A DNA stretch of 64,000 bases from Mucilaginibacter sp. OK098. GTDB taxonomy: Bacteria; Bacteroidota; Bacteroidia; Sphingobacteriales; Sphingobacteriaceae. The notes beneath the pieces were generated by a model. It was not told the origin of the DNA, did no database searches, and was given only the letters and a program-made list of their open reading frames with translations. The stretch covers positions 1,488,001 through 1,552,000 of the forward strand of contig NZ_FRCM01000001.1 of assembly GCF_900142915.1 (NCBI RefSeq). Reading direction: 5' to 3'. Numbering within the stretch: position 1 is the stretch's first letter; the number at the start of each line of letters is the position of its first letter. Below are positions 43,167 through 51,353 of this stretch, piece after piece. Both the position numbers and the translations under genes were made by a program.

Positions 43167-43814
43167 ATGAATCAGGATAAATTAGAAAACTTAAGAGCGG
43201 ATTACACAGCATCCTCACTATCAGAAAGCAGCACTAAAGCCGACCCGATAAAACAATTTGAGGCATGGTTTAACGAGGCCCTTGAAGCAAACGTGCCGGA
43301 GCACAATGCGATGACACTTTCAACAGCCACAACCAATGGCATGCCATCGGCAAGGATTGTTTTACTGAAAGGTATTTATAATGATGGCTTTGTTTTTTAT
43401 ACCAATTACCTGAGCCGCAAAGGCAAAGAGATAACAAAGAACCCGGTAGGCGCCCTAACATTTTTTTGGCCAGGCCAGGAGCGGCAGGTGCGTATCGAAG
43501 GCACTTTGGAAAAGTTAAGTAAAGAGCAATCAGAAAAATATTTCCACTCACGCCCTAAAGAAAGCCAGATTGGCGCTGTGGTATCGCCGCAAAGCCAGGA
43601 AATTGAGGGTCGTGACGTTTTAGAAAAAAAATGGAATGAATTAGCTGCCGAGTATACCGATAAGGAAGTGCCTAAACCATCATTTTGGGGTGGCTATATT
43701 TTAAAGCCCCGGATGATTGAGTTTTGGCAAGGCCGCACCAGTAGGCTGCATGACCGCATAGCTTACAAAAAGATAGATAACAAAACCTGGAAAAAAGTTC
43801 GTTTAGCACCATGA
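43167..43814 (+). CDS. pdxH: Pyridoxamine 5'-phosphate oxidase
   Basis: 215 residues. FMN-binding segments SARIVLLKGIYNDGFVFYTNYLSRKGKEI and FFWPGQERQVRIEG, plus the C-terminal signature FWGGYILKPRMIEFWQGRTSRLHDRI, are complete. It oxidises pyridoxamine or pyridoxine 5'-phosphate to pyridoxal 5'-phosphate. It overlaps nuoC by 4 bp (ATGA), so nuoC is translationally coupled to pdxH here rather than to nuoB, which is unusual. Confidence 0.97.
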   Translation: MNQDKLENLRADYTASSLSESSTKADPIKQFEAWFNEALEANVPEHNAMTLSTATTNGMPSARIVLLKGIYNDGFVFYTNYLSRKGKEITKNPVGALTFFWPGQERQVRIEGTLEKLSKEQSEKYFHSRPKESQIGAVVSPQSQEIEGRDVLEKKWNELAAEYTDKEVPKPSFWGGYILKPRMIEFWQGRTSRLHDRIAYKKIDNKTWKKVRLAP

Positions 43815-44308
43815 GTTTTGAGGAGATTAAATTATTATTGATTGAAAAGTTCGGCGCTGAAGTAATTATTGACGAAGAAACGGACGGCCTGCAACCCGCT
43901 TTGCTTATATCTCCTGCCCGTATTGCCGAAGTTTGCCTTGAGCTGCGAAATAATTCAAATACTTATTTTGATTTCCTGAGCAGCATAACGGGTGTAGATT
44001 ATGGTGTTGAAGCAAACCGCTTTGGCGTTGTTTACCACCTGGCGTCCATCCCTTACCAAACACAGCTTACATTAAAAGTAAGTATTGATAATGATCGCGA
44101 TCTTAACAACCTGCCAAGTTTTCCCAGCGTAACTTCTGTTTACCGCACTGCCGATTGGCACGAACGTGAAACTTATGACCTTTTAGGAATATTTTTCGAA
44201 GGCCATCCCGACCTTCGCCGCATTTTATTACCCGATGACTGGGAAGGTTTCCCTTTGCGCAAGGACTATAAAACAGCGGAGTATTATAGGGGGATAAAGA
44301 TAGATTAG
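43811..44308 (+). CDS. nuoC: NADH-quinone oxidoreductase subunit C
   Basis: 165 residues, the 30-kDa-type subunit not fused to NuoD. The conserved block ERETYDLLGIFFEGHPDLRRILLPDDWEGFPLRKDY is complete and ends in the usual KDYK. Peripheral arm of Complex I. It starts within the last codons of pdxH and is 9 kb from nuoB; nuoD follows at 45580 after a JmjC/cupin gene. The stop codon runs directly into a TAGAGATTAGAG repeat block. Confidence 0.95.
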   Translation: MSFEEIKLLLIEKFGAEVIIDEETDGLQPALLISPARIAEVCLELRNNSNTYFDFLSSITGVDYGVEANRFGVVYHLASIPYQTQLTLKVSIDNDRDLNNLPSFPSVTSVYRTADWHERETYDLLGIFFEGHPDLRRILLPDDWEGFPLRKDYKTAEYYRGIKID

Positions 44309-44466
44309 TTGATAGAGATTAGAGACCAGAGGTTAGAGATTAGTTGCGTTTTATAAAACTTTCCCTATTCTCTGGCCTTTAACCTTTGGTTACTATTCCC
44401 TCCCTAATCTCCAGCCTCTGATCTCTATCCCCAACTAATCTCTAACCTCCAGCCTCTAATCACTAA
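44307..44466. repeat. GATTAGAGACCAGAGG oligomer inverted pair, copy 2
   Basis: Left arm TAGAGATTAGAGACCAGAGG, TTAGAGATTAG; right arm CTAATCTCCAGCCTCTGATC, TCTAACCTCCAGCCTCTAATC. Begins at the nuoC stop codon (TAG). Confidence 0.75.
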
Positions 44467-44547
44467 ACCCAACCTTTTTAATCTCGATACCGTACAAGCC
44501 TGTATAATTTTAGTAATAATCAACTAATTAAACCCCAGGTTGACGCT

Positions 44548-45390
44548 ATGGATATTATAAGAAGAGATAATATTACCTACGAAGAATTTATGGAGGAGCA
44601 TTATAAGCCCGGCATTCCGCTGGTTTTTACTAATGCTGCAAAAGTTTGGAAGGCAAACGGCTTGTTTACGCCCGATTGGTTCAGGGAAAATTATCCTGAG
44701 CGGGAAACCGATTGCAGGGGAACATCCTACAAAATGAAGGATATAATGGATATGGTTGAAACCAGCACGGTTGAAAAACCCGCACCCTACCCTATTATAT
44801 TTGATATCCCAGCAATTTTACCCGAGATAATGTCATTGATCGATCCGCTCGATCTGCAATACGCTTCGCCAAACTGGCTAAAAAACCCGATGTTTTCATT
44901 AGGCAAATGGGGCGGCGCTACAGAGTTGTTTATTGGCGGCCCGGGCGGCAAGTTCCCGTATTTACATATTGATTATTACCATTTAAATGCCTGGATCACC
45001 CAGCTATATGGCGAAAAACGGTTTACCGTATTCCCACGCGGGCAGGATGATTTGTTATACCCGCGCCCTGACGATCCCTGGCGCTCAGAATTAAACATTT
45101 TTGAACCGGATTTTGAGAAATTTCCGAAATATAAAGATGCCACACCTATTCATTTTACTGTAGGGCCGGGCGAAACGCTGTTTATTCCATTTGGAACATG
45201 GCATACAGCATATTCATTAACCCCAACTATTTCTGTAGCTTTTGATACGCTGAACAGCAAAAATCATAAAGAATTTATGAAAGATGTATGGACATTTAAA
45301 AGCCGCCAGAGTAAAGTAAAAGCCGTTGCCATGTATAGCTATGCCTGGCTGGCAACCCAAAGCAGCAAGCTTAAAGAAAGCTTTGCCTGA
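44548..45390 (+). CDS. JmjC/cupin_8-domain Fe(II)/2-oxoglutarate-dependent oxygenase-like protein
   Basis: 280 residues of the cupin-like (cupin_8/JmjC) fold. Iron ligands are visible: H140-x-D142 in YLHIDYYHLNAW and H219 in FGTWHTAYS; K157 in GEKRFTVFPRG or a nearby residue could bind 2-oxoglutarate. The N-terminal YKPGIPLVFTNAAKVW is typical of FIH-like and RmlC-like hydroxylases. Probable cytoplasmic hydroxylase of protein or small-molecule substrate; substrate unknown. It lies between nuoC and nuoD on the same strand, followed by a strong terminator that separates it from nuoD. Confidence 0.88.
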   Translation: MDIIRRDNITYEEFMEEHYKPGIPLVFTNAAKVWKANGLFTPDWFRENYPERETDCRGTSYKMKDIMDMVETSTVEKPAPYPIIFDIPAILPEIMSLIDPLDLQYASPNWLKNPMFSLGKWGGATELFIGGPGGKFPYLHIDYYHLNAWITQLYGEKRFTVFPRGQDDLLYPRPDDPWRSELNIFEPDFEKFPKYKDATPIHFTVGPGETLFIPFGTWHTAYSLTPTISVAFDTLNSKNHKEFMKDVWTFKSRQSKVKAVAMYSYAWLATQSSKLKESFA

Positions 45391-45450
45391 AGAGAATATA
45401 GTTTGATTTCGAAAGTTCCATTTCGGGGTCAGTAATTATAGTTTATCAGT

Positions 45451-45482
45451 CGCCCGTAGATTAGTAACTACGGGCGTTTTTT
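45451..45482 (+). terminator. Rho-independent terminator between the JmjC gene and nuoD
   Basis: 9-bp stem CGCCCGTAG (45451-45459) / CTACGGGCG (45468-45476) followed by TTTTTTATTT. It cuts the nuoC-JmjC unit from nuoD. Confidence 0.9.
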
Positions 45483-45523
45483 ATTTATGTACGACTCATC
45501 CGGTAGAATTTCCTAAATTTGAA

Positions 45524-45577
45524 ATCGGAATTGAAACAATTCAAAATCCGAATTCGAACATCCGAAATCCGAAATCA
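45524..45577. repeat. ATCCGAAATCCGAAAT oligomer block upstream of nuoD
   Basis: Units GAAATCGGAATTGAAAC, AAAATCCGAATTCG, ACATCCGAAATCCGAAATC end 3 bp before the nuoD TTG start, so the leader of nuoD is repeat sequence. Confidence 0.65.
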
Positions 45578-45579
45578 AA

Positions 45580-46779
45580 TTGGCCACACATCCCAAATAC
45601 GATACCGCTTTAAATAATTACTATCAAAAGATAGCCGATGCAGCCACCGAGGATATGGTGCTTAACATGGGGCCGCAGCATCCGTCAACCCACGGTGTGT
45701 TACGGCTTGAGCTGATAACAGATGGCGAGATAGTAAAAGAAGTGATCCCGCATATTGGCTATTTGCACCGCTGCTTTGAAAAACACGCAGAATCATTAAC
45801 CTATCAGCAAACCATTCCGTTTACCGACAGGATGGACTACCTGGCATCAATGAACAACAGCCATGCTTTTGTTATGGGTGTGGAGCGAATGATGGGCATT
45901 GATAAAGATATCCCAAAACGAATTGAATACATAAGGGTGCTGGTTTGCGAATTAAACCGCATAGCATCGCACCTGATAGCCATTGGCACCTATGGCATTG
46001 ATATTGGCGCCTTCACTCCCTTTTTATGGTGCTTCAGGGATAGGGAACATATTATGGGCATGCTGGAGTGGGCCTCAGGCTCGCGGATGCTGTATAACTA
46101 TATTTGGGTTGGCGGCTTGTTTTATGATCTGCCGGTAGGATTTGAAGAACGTTGCGCTGAGTTCGTAACCTATTTTAAGCCCAAAATGGTTGAGCTCAAC
46201 CAACTCTTAACCGATAACCAGGTATTCATAAGCCGCACAGCCAACGTTGGCGTTTTACCCCTTGATGTAGCCATAAACTATGGTTGCTCAGGCCCAATGC
46301 TTCGCGGATCAGGCCTTAAGTGGGATTTGAGGCGGATAGATAACTATTCCGTTTACCCGGAGCTTGAATTTGATATACCGGTGGGCAAAGGCGAAATGGG
46401 TGCCGTGGGCGATTGCTGGGACCGCTACAAGGTTCGGGTTGATGAGATTGAACAATCCCTCAAAATGGTTGAACAATGCCTTAGCCGTCTGCAAAATGAG
46501 CTGAAACGTACACCAGATTTTGATCCCCGCTCAAAAATGCCGCGTAAGATTACCCCAAAGGCACAGGACTATTATGTGAGGTGCGAAGGTGCAAAAGGCG
46601 AGCTGGGTTTTTATTTTATGGCTGATGGCCGGTCAGAGATCCCTACGCGCGTTAAAGCCCGCGCCCCAAGCTTTAATAACCTGTCTGTACTGCCCGAAAT
46701 AGCCAAAGGGGTAATGATTGCCGACATGATTGCCATAGTAGGCTCTATCGACTTTGTATTGGGCGAGGTGGACAGGTAG
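45580..46779 (+). CDS. nuoD: NADH-quinone oxidoreductase subunit D
   Basis: 399 residues from a TTG start at 45580 (no ATG until residue 25). The 49-kDa-subunit signatures are intact: [20 protein letters not shown] with the quinone-site histidine, [18 protein letters not shown], and the C-terminal [18 protein letters not shown] followed by [20 protein letters not shown]. Peripheral arm of Complex I, at the quinone cavity. It is separated from nuoC by the JmjC gene and a terminator. nuoE and later subunits do not follow; the next genes are on the other strand. Confidence 0.97.
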   Translation: MATHPKYDTALNNYYQKIADAATEDMVLNMGPQHPSTHGVLRLELITDGEIVKEVIPHIGYLHRCFEKHAESLTYQQTIPFTDRMDYLASMNNSHAFVMGVERMMGIDKDIPKRIEYIRVLVCELNRIASHLIAIGTYGIDIGAFTPFLWCFRDREHIMGMLEWASGSRMLYNYIWVGGLFYDLPVGFEERCAEFVTYFKPKMVELNQLLTDNQVFISRTANVGVLPLDVAINYGCSGPMLRGSGLKWDLRRIDNYSVYPELEFDIPVGKGEMGAVGDCWDRYKVRVDEIEQSLKMVEQCLSRLQNELKRTPDFDPRSKMPRKITPKAQDYYVRCEGAKGELGFYFMADGRSEIPTRVKARAPSFNNLSVLPEIAKGVMIADMIAIVGSIDFVLGEVDR

Positions 46780-46883
46780 GTCCATTTGAAAATTTGAAGA
46801 TGGGTGAAATTTAATTACATGAATGCGAAAGAATATCCAGGAGTGAAGCTAAAGTTCCCCTTTAAGGGTTAGGGGCAAACAAA

Positions 46884-46914
46884 CAGGGCGCTGTGAATAA
46901 ATCACAGCGCCCTG
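46884..46914 (-). terminator. Terminator of the sigma/anti-sigma-protease operon
   Basis: Perfect 13-bp stem CAGGGCGCTGTGA (46884-46896) / TCACAGCGCCCTG (46902-46914), 5-nt loop, followed on the minus strand by TTTGTTTG. It lies 28 bp past the protease stop; on the plus strand it may also serve nuoD. Confidence 0.85.
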
Positions 46915-46942
46915 AACTATATAGAATAGTTTTTTGGGATCT

Positions 46943-48040
46943 TTACTGGTTATAAACCCTAACCATAAATACGTAATTTTCTATTTTTTTAATCTGCTGA
47001 GGACGCCCAAGGCCAGCCAATATATTTTTACCGTTTATATTAATTGGCTTATTCAATGAATCAGTAGGAATATCCTTAATAGCCTTTAACAGATAACTTG
47101 TTTTAACCGCAAAGGCAGCACCTTCAACCCGGGTTTGCTTTCCGTTCACAATGCCGATAATATTACCTTTACTATCAAGCAATGGACCGCCACTATGCCC
47201 GTAGTCAAGCAGCGCTGATATCTGGTATTGCGTGGTATCGCCTTTGTACCCAGTGCTTGAAGTTAAGAAACCGGAACCCAGTACTATATTATCCTTTGGA
47301 TACCCTATGGTAAACACACCTTCTCCCAAATCGGTTTCAGCTTTTTTAAATGTGTAAGGCAACGCGGCTAATGGCTTAAAAGATGGATCAGTGATTTCCA
47401 AAATAGCAATATCGTTTTGTGGTTCGGTATAAATCACTTTGGTACGGTATGATTTTCCGTCAGCTGCCTGCACATAAACCGAATCTGCATGTTGGATAAC
47501 ATGATTATCTGTAACTATGTAACCATTAGCTGAAATTGCAAAACCAGTACCCCTGAAATTGCCCGGGTTATTCATTGCGGTCCGCAATGGAAGGTTCTTT
47601 ACCGCTGTCTGTAATGATTTTTGGCTGTTTTTTAATTTGTCGATCTCGCCAACCAACTGGCCATAGTTTGCTTGTTTATTACTCAAATATCCCGTAAAAA
47701 ACAAGGTACATAGCGCAGCAAATATTGCTATTGACGCCGCCACAGAAATCTTTGAATGATGATTGCGCCACATCCTCACTACCCATGACGGGTGGATCAT
47801 CAGCTCATCTTCCAAAGCATGAACATCAATTTCATCATGTATAGCATCCAGGCGTTGTTCCAACTCCAAACGTTCACCATACTGTTTTATCAGGTTGGTG
47901 AAATGCTTGTGCTCGGCTACTTTTGTGTTAACATCGGCATCCTTAGCCCGCAGTTCTTCAAACTGTGCGCGCTCAGCTTTGGTCATCTCACCATTAAGAT
48001 AACGTTCAATTGTTTCGGTTAACTGGTTATTCTCGCTCAT
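46943..48040 (-). CDS. Anti-sigma factor fused to a periplasmic trypsin-like serine protease
   Basis: 365 residues. Residues 1-95 are cytoplasmic and helical (ETIERYLNGEMTKAERAQFE, RLELEQRLDAIHDEIDVHALEDEL), like the N-terminus of Bacteroidota anti-sigma factors. One membrane helix follows at 97-118 (KISVAASIAIFAALCTLFFTGYL), a short coiled-coil (130-150), then an S1C/DegP-like protease domain with H180 (VTDNHVI), D210 (PQNDIAIL) and S283 (DYGHSGGPLL), a complete triad. There is no PDZ domain. It starts 13 bp after the ECF sigma gene, so they are an operon. It probably holds the sigma factor and senses envelope conditions with its own protease; the direction of control is inferred. Confidence 0.9.
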   Translation of the reverse strand: MSENNQLTETIERYLNGEMTKAERAQFEELRAKDADVNTKVAEHKHFTNLIKQYGERLELEQRLDAIHDEIDVHALEDELMIHPSWVVRMWRNHHSKISVAASIAIFAALCTLFFTGYLSNKQANYGQLVGEIDKLKNSQKSLQTAVKNLPLRTAMNNPGNFRGTGFAISANGYIVTDNHVIQHADSVYVQAADGKSYRTKVIYTEPQNDIAILEITDPSFKPLAALPYTFKKAETDLGEGVFTIGYPKDNIVLGSGFLTSSTGYKGDTTQYQISALLDYGHSGGPLLDSKGNIIGIVNGKQTRVEGAAFAVKTSYLLKAIKDIPTDSLNKPININGKNILAGLGRPQQIKKIENYVFMVRVYNQ

Positions 48041-48053
48041 CGCTTTTCTCTCC

Positions 48054-48623
48054 TTATTTTTGCTGAAAAAATAATTTCTTCAGCCTTTGCAGGCATTTAT
48101 ATTTTTGAGTTTTAGCATTATCTGCATTGGTATACCCAAAATTCTCGCAGATCTCCTGCATCGATCTGTTATTTATATAAAAATCTTCTATAATAGTTTT
48201 ACAAGGCTCGCCCAATAACTGGAGGGCATTACCCATTTTATTAAACTGGATGTCGCGTTCATTATTCTTTTCAGTTTCATCATCAACAGATAAGTACTCC
48301 TGGAAATCTTTTATATCGCCGCCATACCTGTTCATATGTGTAAGCCTTTTAAGCCAAAGCCTTCTACAAATCGAATAGATATAGGTTTTAAGCTTACTGC
48401 TTAATTCAAAATCACCCGTTTTAACTTTATTATAAAGAACAATTATGGCTTCCTGGTAAATGTCTTTCGCATCATCAGCATTGCCATTGTTATTAATTAC
48501 CAGTTGTAATATCATCGGAAAATAAGCGATATACAGTCGCTTTAACACACTTTCCGAATTGTTAAGGATACCAAGGATAACTTCACTATCTGTTGGTATT
48601 CCGCTATTTAACTCTTTACTCAC
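48054..48623 (-). CDS. ECF-type RNA polymerase sigma factor
   Basis: 189 residues, GTG start at 48621-48623 (an in-frame stop lies two codons upstream). Region 2 is NADDAKDIYQEAIIVLYNKV with the polymerase-binding and -10-reading helices, and region 4 is the C-terminal NRSMQEICENFGYTNADNAKTQKYKCLQRLKKLF. The region 2/region 4 linker is long and acidic (LSVDDETEKNNERD). It is followed 13 bp downstream by the membrane anti-sigma/protease fusion. Likely self-regulated; the promoter it recognises is unknown. The divergent 490-bp spacer leads to two small lipoprotein genes that are possible targets. Confidence 0.93.
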   Translation of the reverse strand: MSKELNSGIPTDSEVILGILNNSESVLKRLYIAYFPMILQLVINNNGNADDAKDIYQEAIIVLYNKVKTGDFELSSKLKTYIYSICRRLWLKRLTHMNRYGGDIKDFQEYLSVDDETEKNNERDIQFNKMGNALQLLGEPCKTIIEDFYINNRSMQEICENFGYTNADNAKTQKYKCLQRLKKLFFQQK

Positions 48624-48711
48624 TACTTAATACTATTTATGCGAAATTGTAACCCATTATTGATAAAAAAAAATTAAAACCAAAATAAATTTACTTTTTG
48701 ATTGATCGAAA

Positions 48712-48906
48712 GATCAGTTGATTGAGTTAGATCAAGTTAGACTATGTTGATTAAGTTATTAGTCTCACACTCCTGCTCATCCTCAATTTTAAAGTTGATC
48801 CATATAAAGTAGTATGCATCTGCTTACTTAAGCTTTCTATAGGTATATAACTTCTTTCCAAATTTAACCTATTCAACTCAATCAACCTAATCTAACCTAG
48901 TCAACC
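48712..48906. repeat. GTTGATTGAGTTAGATC oligomer inverted pair in a divergent spacer
   Basis: Left arm 48712-48760 (AGTTGATTGAGTTAGATC, AAGTTAGACTATGTTGATTAAG); right arm 48870-48906 (CAACTCAATCAACCTAATC, AACCTAGTCAACCC). Between them about 100 bp of AT-rich sequence. The rest of the 48624-49113 gap shows no gene. Confidence 0.7.
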
Positions 48907-49113
48907 CGCACACCCAAGCTAACTTACCCTAAAACTGTTAAAGATAAAGAACAGTAACATCAGATAAAAGTAACGAAACCATAACTCCGGCTACTTTTAT
49001 CGTATTAAAACTACTAATGCTATGGATTTTATATTTTTTTAAAAAATAAGTGGGTTACCTTTTAAACATTCTGGTATTAATGCTACAAACACTCACATTT
49101 AAAATAATAAAAA

Positions 49114-49311
49114 ATGAAAAATTCATTCAAAATGGGCGCTTTAGCCTTAGTTATCGCGGTTTCTTTCGCAGCTTGTAAAGGTAAATCTGATTCAACTACT
49201 ACTGACACAACTGTAAAAGTTGATTCAACAGTTAAAAAAGATTCAGTAGTTAAAGTTGACACAACTGCTAAAAAAGACACCACTAAAAAAGACACTACTA
49301 AAAAGAAATAA
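49114..49311 (+). CDS. Small lysine/threonine-rich lipoprotein, tandem copy A
   Basis: 65 residues: signal peptide and lipobox MKNSFKMGALALVIAVSFAAC (Cys21), then a low-complexity tail of KVDST, KKDS, KKDTT units. The first 27 residues (to KGKSDS) are identical to those of copy B at 49450, while the tails differ, so the two arose by tandem duplication with unequal divergence. It has no folded domain and is probably a small surface-exposed or periplasmic polycation anchored by lipid. Upstream DNA is also shared with copy B. Confidence 0.8.
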   Translation: MKNSFKMGALALVIAVSFAACKGKSDSTTTDTTVKVDSTVKKDSVVKVDTTAKKDTTKKDTTKKK

Positions 49312-49353
49312 TCTGATAAGATTTTTCTGTTAATTTTTTAGTTTTTACATGGT

Positions 49354-49403
49354 AAAAGGTAATCTCTGATTTTTTTAAAAATCGTGGGTTACCTTTTGCT
49401 TTT
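49354..49403 (+). terminator. Nested terminator hairpin between the two small lipoprotein genes
   Basis: Outer stem AAAAGGTAA (49354-49362) / TTACCTTTT (49389-49397), inner stem GATTTTT / AAAAATC, followed by GCTTTTTT. A related but unpaired GGGTTACCTTTT occurs at 49051-49062 upstream of copy A, marking the duplication unit. Confidence 0.7.
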
Positions 49404-49449
49404 TTAGGTATTAAGAGAAACTATTTAATCACTTAAAAAGAAAATTAAC

Positions 49450-49677
49450 ATGAAAAATTCATTCAAAATGGGCGCTTTAGCCTTAGTTATCGCAGTTTCT
49501 TTCGCTGCTTGTAAAGGTAAATCTGATTCAGCTGCTGCAGATTCAGCTAAAATGGACTCAGCTAAAATGGATTCAGCTAAAATGACTGACACAGCTAAGA
49601 AAATGGTTGACACAGCTAAAAAAATGACTGACACAGCTAAAAAAATGACTGCTGACACTACTAAGAAAAAGAAATAA
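49450..49677 (+). CDS. Small lysine-rich lipoprotein, tandem copy B
   Basis: 75 residues with the same signal peptide and lipobox as copy A (residues 1-27 identical), then tail units DSAKMDSAKM, TDTAKKMVDTAKKM, TDTAKKMTADTTKKKK. The tail has perfect 5-, 7- and 9-residue repeats, which is consistent with slipped-strand growth. The start ATG lies 336 bp after that of copy A. A strong terminator follows the stop. No database family is recognisable; it may be a surface-charge or adhesion peptide. Confidence 0.8.
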   Translation: MKNSFKMGALALVIAVSFAACKGKSDSAAADSAKMDSAKMDSAKMTDTAKKMVDTAKKMTDTAKKMTADTTKKKK

Positions 49678-49696
49678 TCTCTTTTCCAGTAAAAAA

Positions 49697-49732
49697 CAAA
49701 AACGCCCGGTTAGCAATAGCCGGGCGTTTTTG
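49697..49732 (+). terminator. Strong Rho-independent terminator after the tandem lipoproteins
   Basis: Stem ACGCCCGG / CCGGGCGT extended by A/T pairs (49697-49709 with 49720-49732), followed by TTTTATTC. Closes the lipoprotein unit before the ABC gene. Confidence 0.9.
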
Positions 49733-49836
49733 TTTTATTCATTTTTCTTGCACTCATTTTGCCACAGGTATACCTATTTCAAATTATTTTAGGCTTATTG
49801 AAATAGATAATTAATTTTACCGGCAACAAAAAGCAG

Positions 49837-51348
49837 ATGGATCTACCCTTAATTTCTATAAATAAAGCTACCGTACGATTTTTAAATAACACACTTTTTA
49901 CCGGCTTAAGTTTTGCAGTCAGTAAAGGAAAAAGCTGGGCGCTGGTAGGGAAAAGCGGATCAGGCAAAAGCGCTTTACTGCATACCATAGCCGGCAGGTT
50001 CAATGTGACAGGTGGCGAAATTGTTTATCATTTTTTCGATGATTTTATTAAACACACAGGGAATGCCGACGGGCATCTTACTTATCACAAGCTGATAGCC
50101 CTTGTTGAACCCAAACATCACTTTAAAAACCTTTCAAACACATCCGATTTTTATTACCAGCAACGGTATAATTCGTCAGATTCAGAAGATGCGTTAACGG
50201 TTGAGCAGTACCTGCATTCCATAACACCTGTATTTCAACAAAATAATTACTGGAATTTTGAAAAAACAACCGGCTTATTAAAACTTGATGAGTTATTAAG
50301 CAAACAGATCATCAAACTTTCAAACGGCGAAACCAAACGCCTGATGCTTGCCGCTGCTTTATTAAAATCGCCGGTTTTATTATTGTTGGATAGTCCGCTA
50401 ACCGGGCTGGATGTTCAAACCCGAAAGGATTTTAATTTTATAATTGATGAGATCATCAAATCGGGTATAACGGTAATAATGGCCACATCACCTTATGAAA
50501 TTCCGGATGCAATAACCGATGTTGCCATTTTACAGGATGGCGCGATAATTAAAAGCCTTACCAAAGATGAGTTTAAACCCGCTTTGTTTATGCAGGATGA
50601 TACCGATGTTATTGATAACGAAGAGCTTAAAGCATTATTAAATCCCGAAACAGCCAAAACAACTTATGAGCATATTGTTAAAATGAATAATGTGTTTATA
50701 AAATATGGCGATAAAGTTATTTTAAACCAAATTAACTGGCAGATAATCCCAGGAGAAAGATGGGCGCTGCTGGGGCCAAACGGATCCGGCAAATCCACCC
50801 TGCTTAGTTTAATAAATGCGGATAATCCACAGGCGTATGCCAATGATATTGTTTTGTTTGATAAAAAACGCGGAACAGGTGAAAGCATCTGGGATATAAA
50901 AAGCAAGATCGGTTTTGTATCGCCCGAATTGCACCAATATTTCCCTACCGATAACAGTTGTTTACAGGTTATAGAATCAGGATATTATGATACACTCGGC
51001 CTGTTCCGTCCATCGCAAAAAGTAAAAGCAGATACTGCTTTGCGCTGGATGAAGGCGCTGGAGATAGACAAATATGCCCGTGTACTCTTAAAAAACATCC
51101 CGGCAAGTGCACAACGCCTTTGCCTGCTGGCCCGCGCCCTGATAAAAAACCCCGATCTCCTTATTTTTGATGAACCCTGCCAGGGCCTTGACGAACATCA
51201 GCAACATCACTTTAAAACACTAGTTGATACCATTTGCAGGCTCAGCAATGTTACGTTGATCTATGTAAGCCATTATCAGCATGAGATTCCGGAGAGTGTG
51301 ACGAAAGTTTTGAGGTTGGATAAAGGGCTTATAATTAAAAATGAGTAA
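49837..51348 (+). CDS. ModF-like protein with two ABC ATPase domains
   Basis: 503 residues with two nucleotide-binding domains and no membrane segment. Domain 1: Walker A GKSGSGKSA, signature LSNGETKRLMLA, Walker B LLLLDSPLTGLD. Domain 2: Walker A GPNGSGKST, Walker B LLIFDEPCQGLD, but the signature is IPASAQRLCLLARAL, which lacks LSGGQ. This asymmetric arrangement resembles E. coli ModF (PhrA) and other soluble double ABC proteins, whose role near molybdate transport is not proven. No transporter or molybdenum genes are adjacent. The stop is 5 bp from the convergent neighbour's stop. Confidence 0.9.
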   Translation: MDLPLISINKATVRFLNNTLFTGLSFAVSKGKSWALVGKSGSGKSALLHTIAGRFNVTGGEIVYHFFDDFIKHTGNADGHLTYHKLIALVEPKHHFKNLSNTSDFYYQQRYNSSDSEDALTVEQYLHSITPVFQQNNYWNFEKTTGLLKLDELLSKQIIKLSNGETKRLMLAAALLKSPVLLLLDSPLTGLDVQTRKDFNFIIDEIIKSGITVIMATSPYEIPDAITDVAILQDGAIIKSLTKDEFKPALFMQDDTDVIDNEELKALLNPETAKTTYEHIVKMNNVFIKYGDKVILNQINWQIIPGERWALLGPNGSGKSTLLSLINADNPQAYANDIVLFDKKRGTGESIWDIKSKIGFVSPELHQYFPTDNSCLQVIESGYYDTLGLFRPSQKVKADTALRWMKALEIDKYARVLLKNIPASAQRLCLLARALIKNPDLLIFDEPCQGLDEHQQHHFKTLVDTICRLSNVTLIYVSHYQHEIPESVTKVLRLDKGLIIKNE

Positions 51349-51353
51349 ATTGT

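Noticed and set aside
44307-44466. Candidate CRISPR array in the GATTAGAG repeats
   Set aside because: Units are 10-12 nt, degenerate, without spacers of constant length and with inverted arms; no cas genes.
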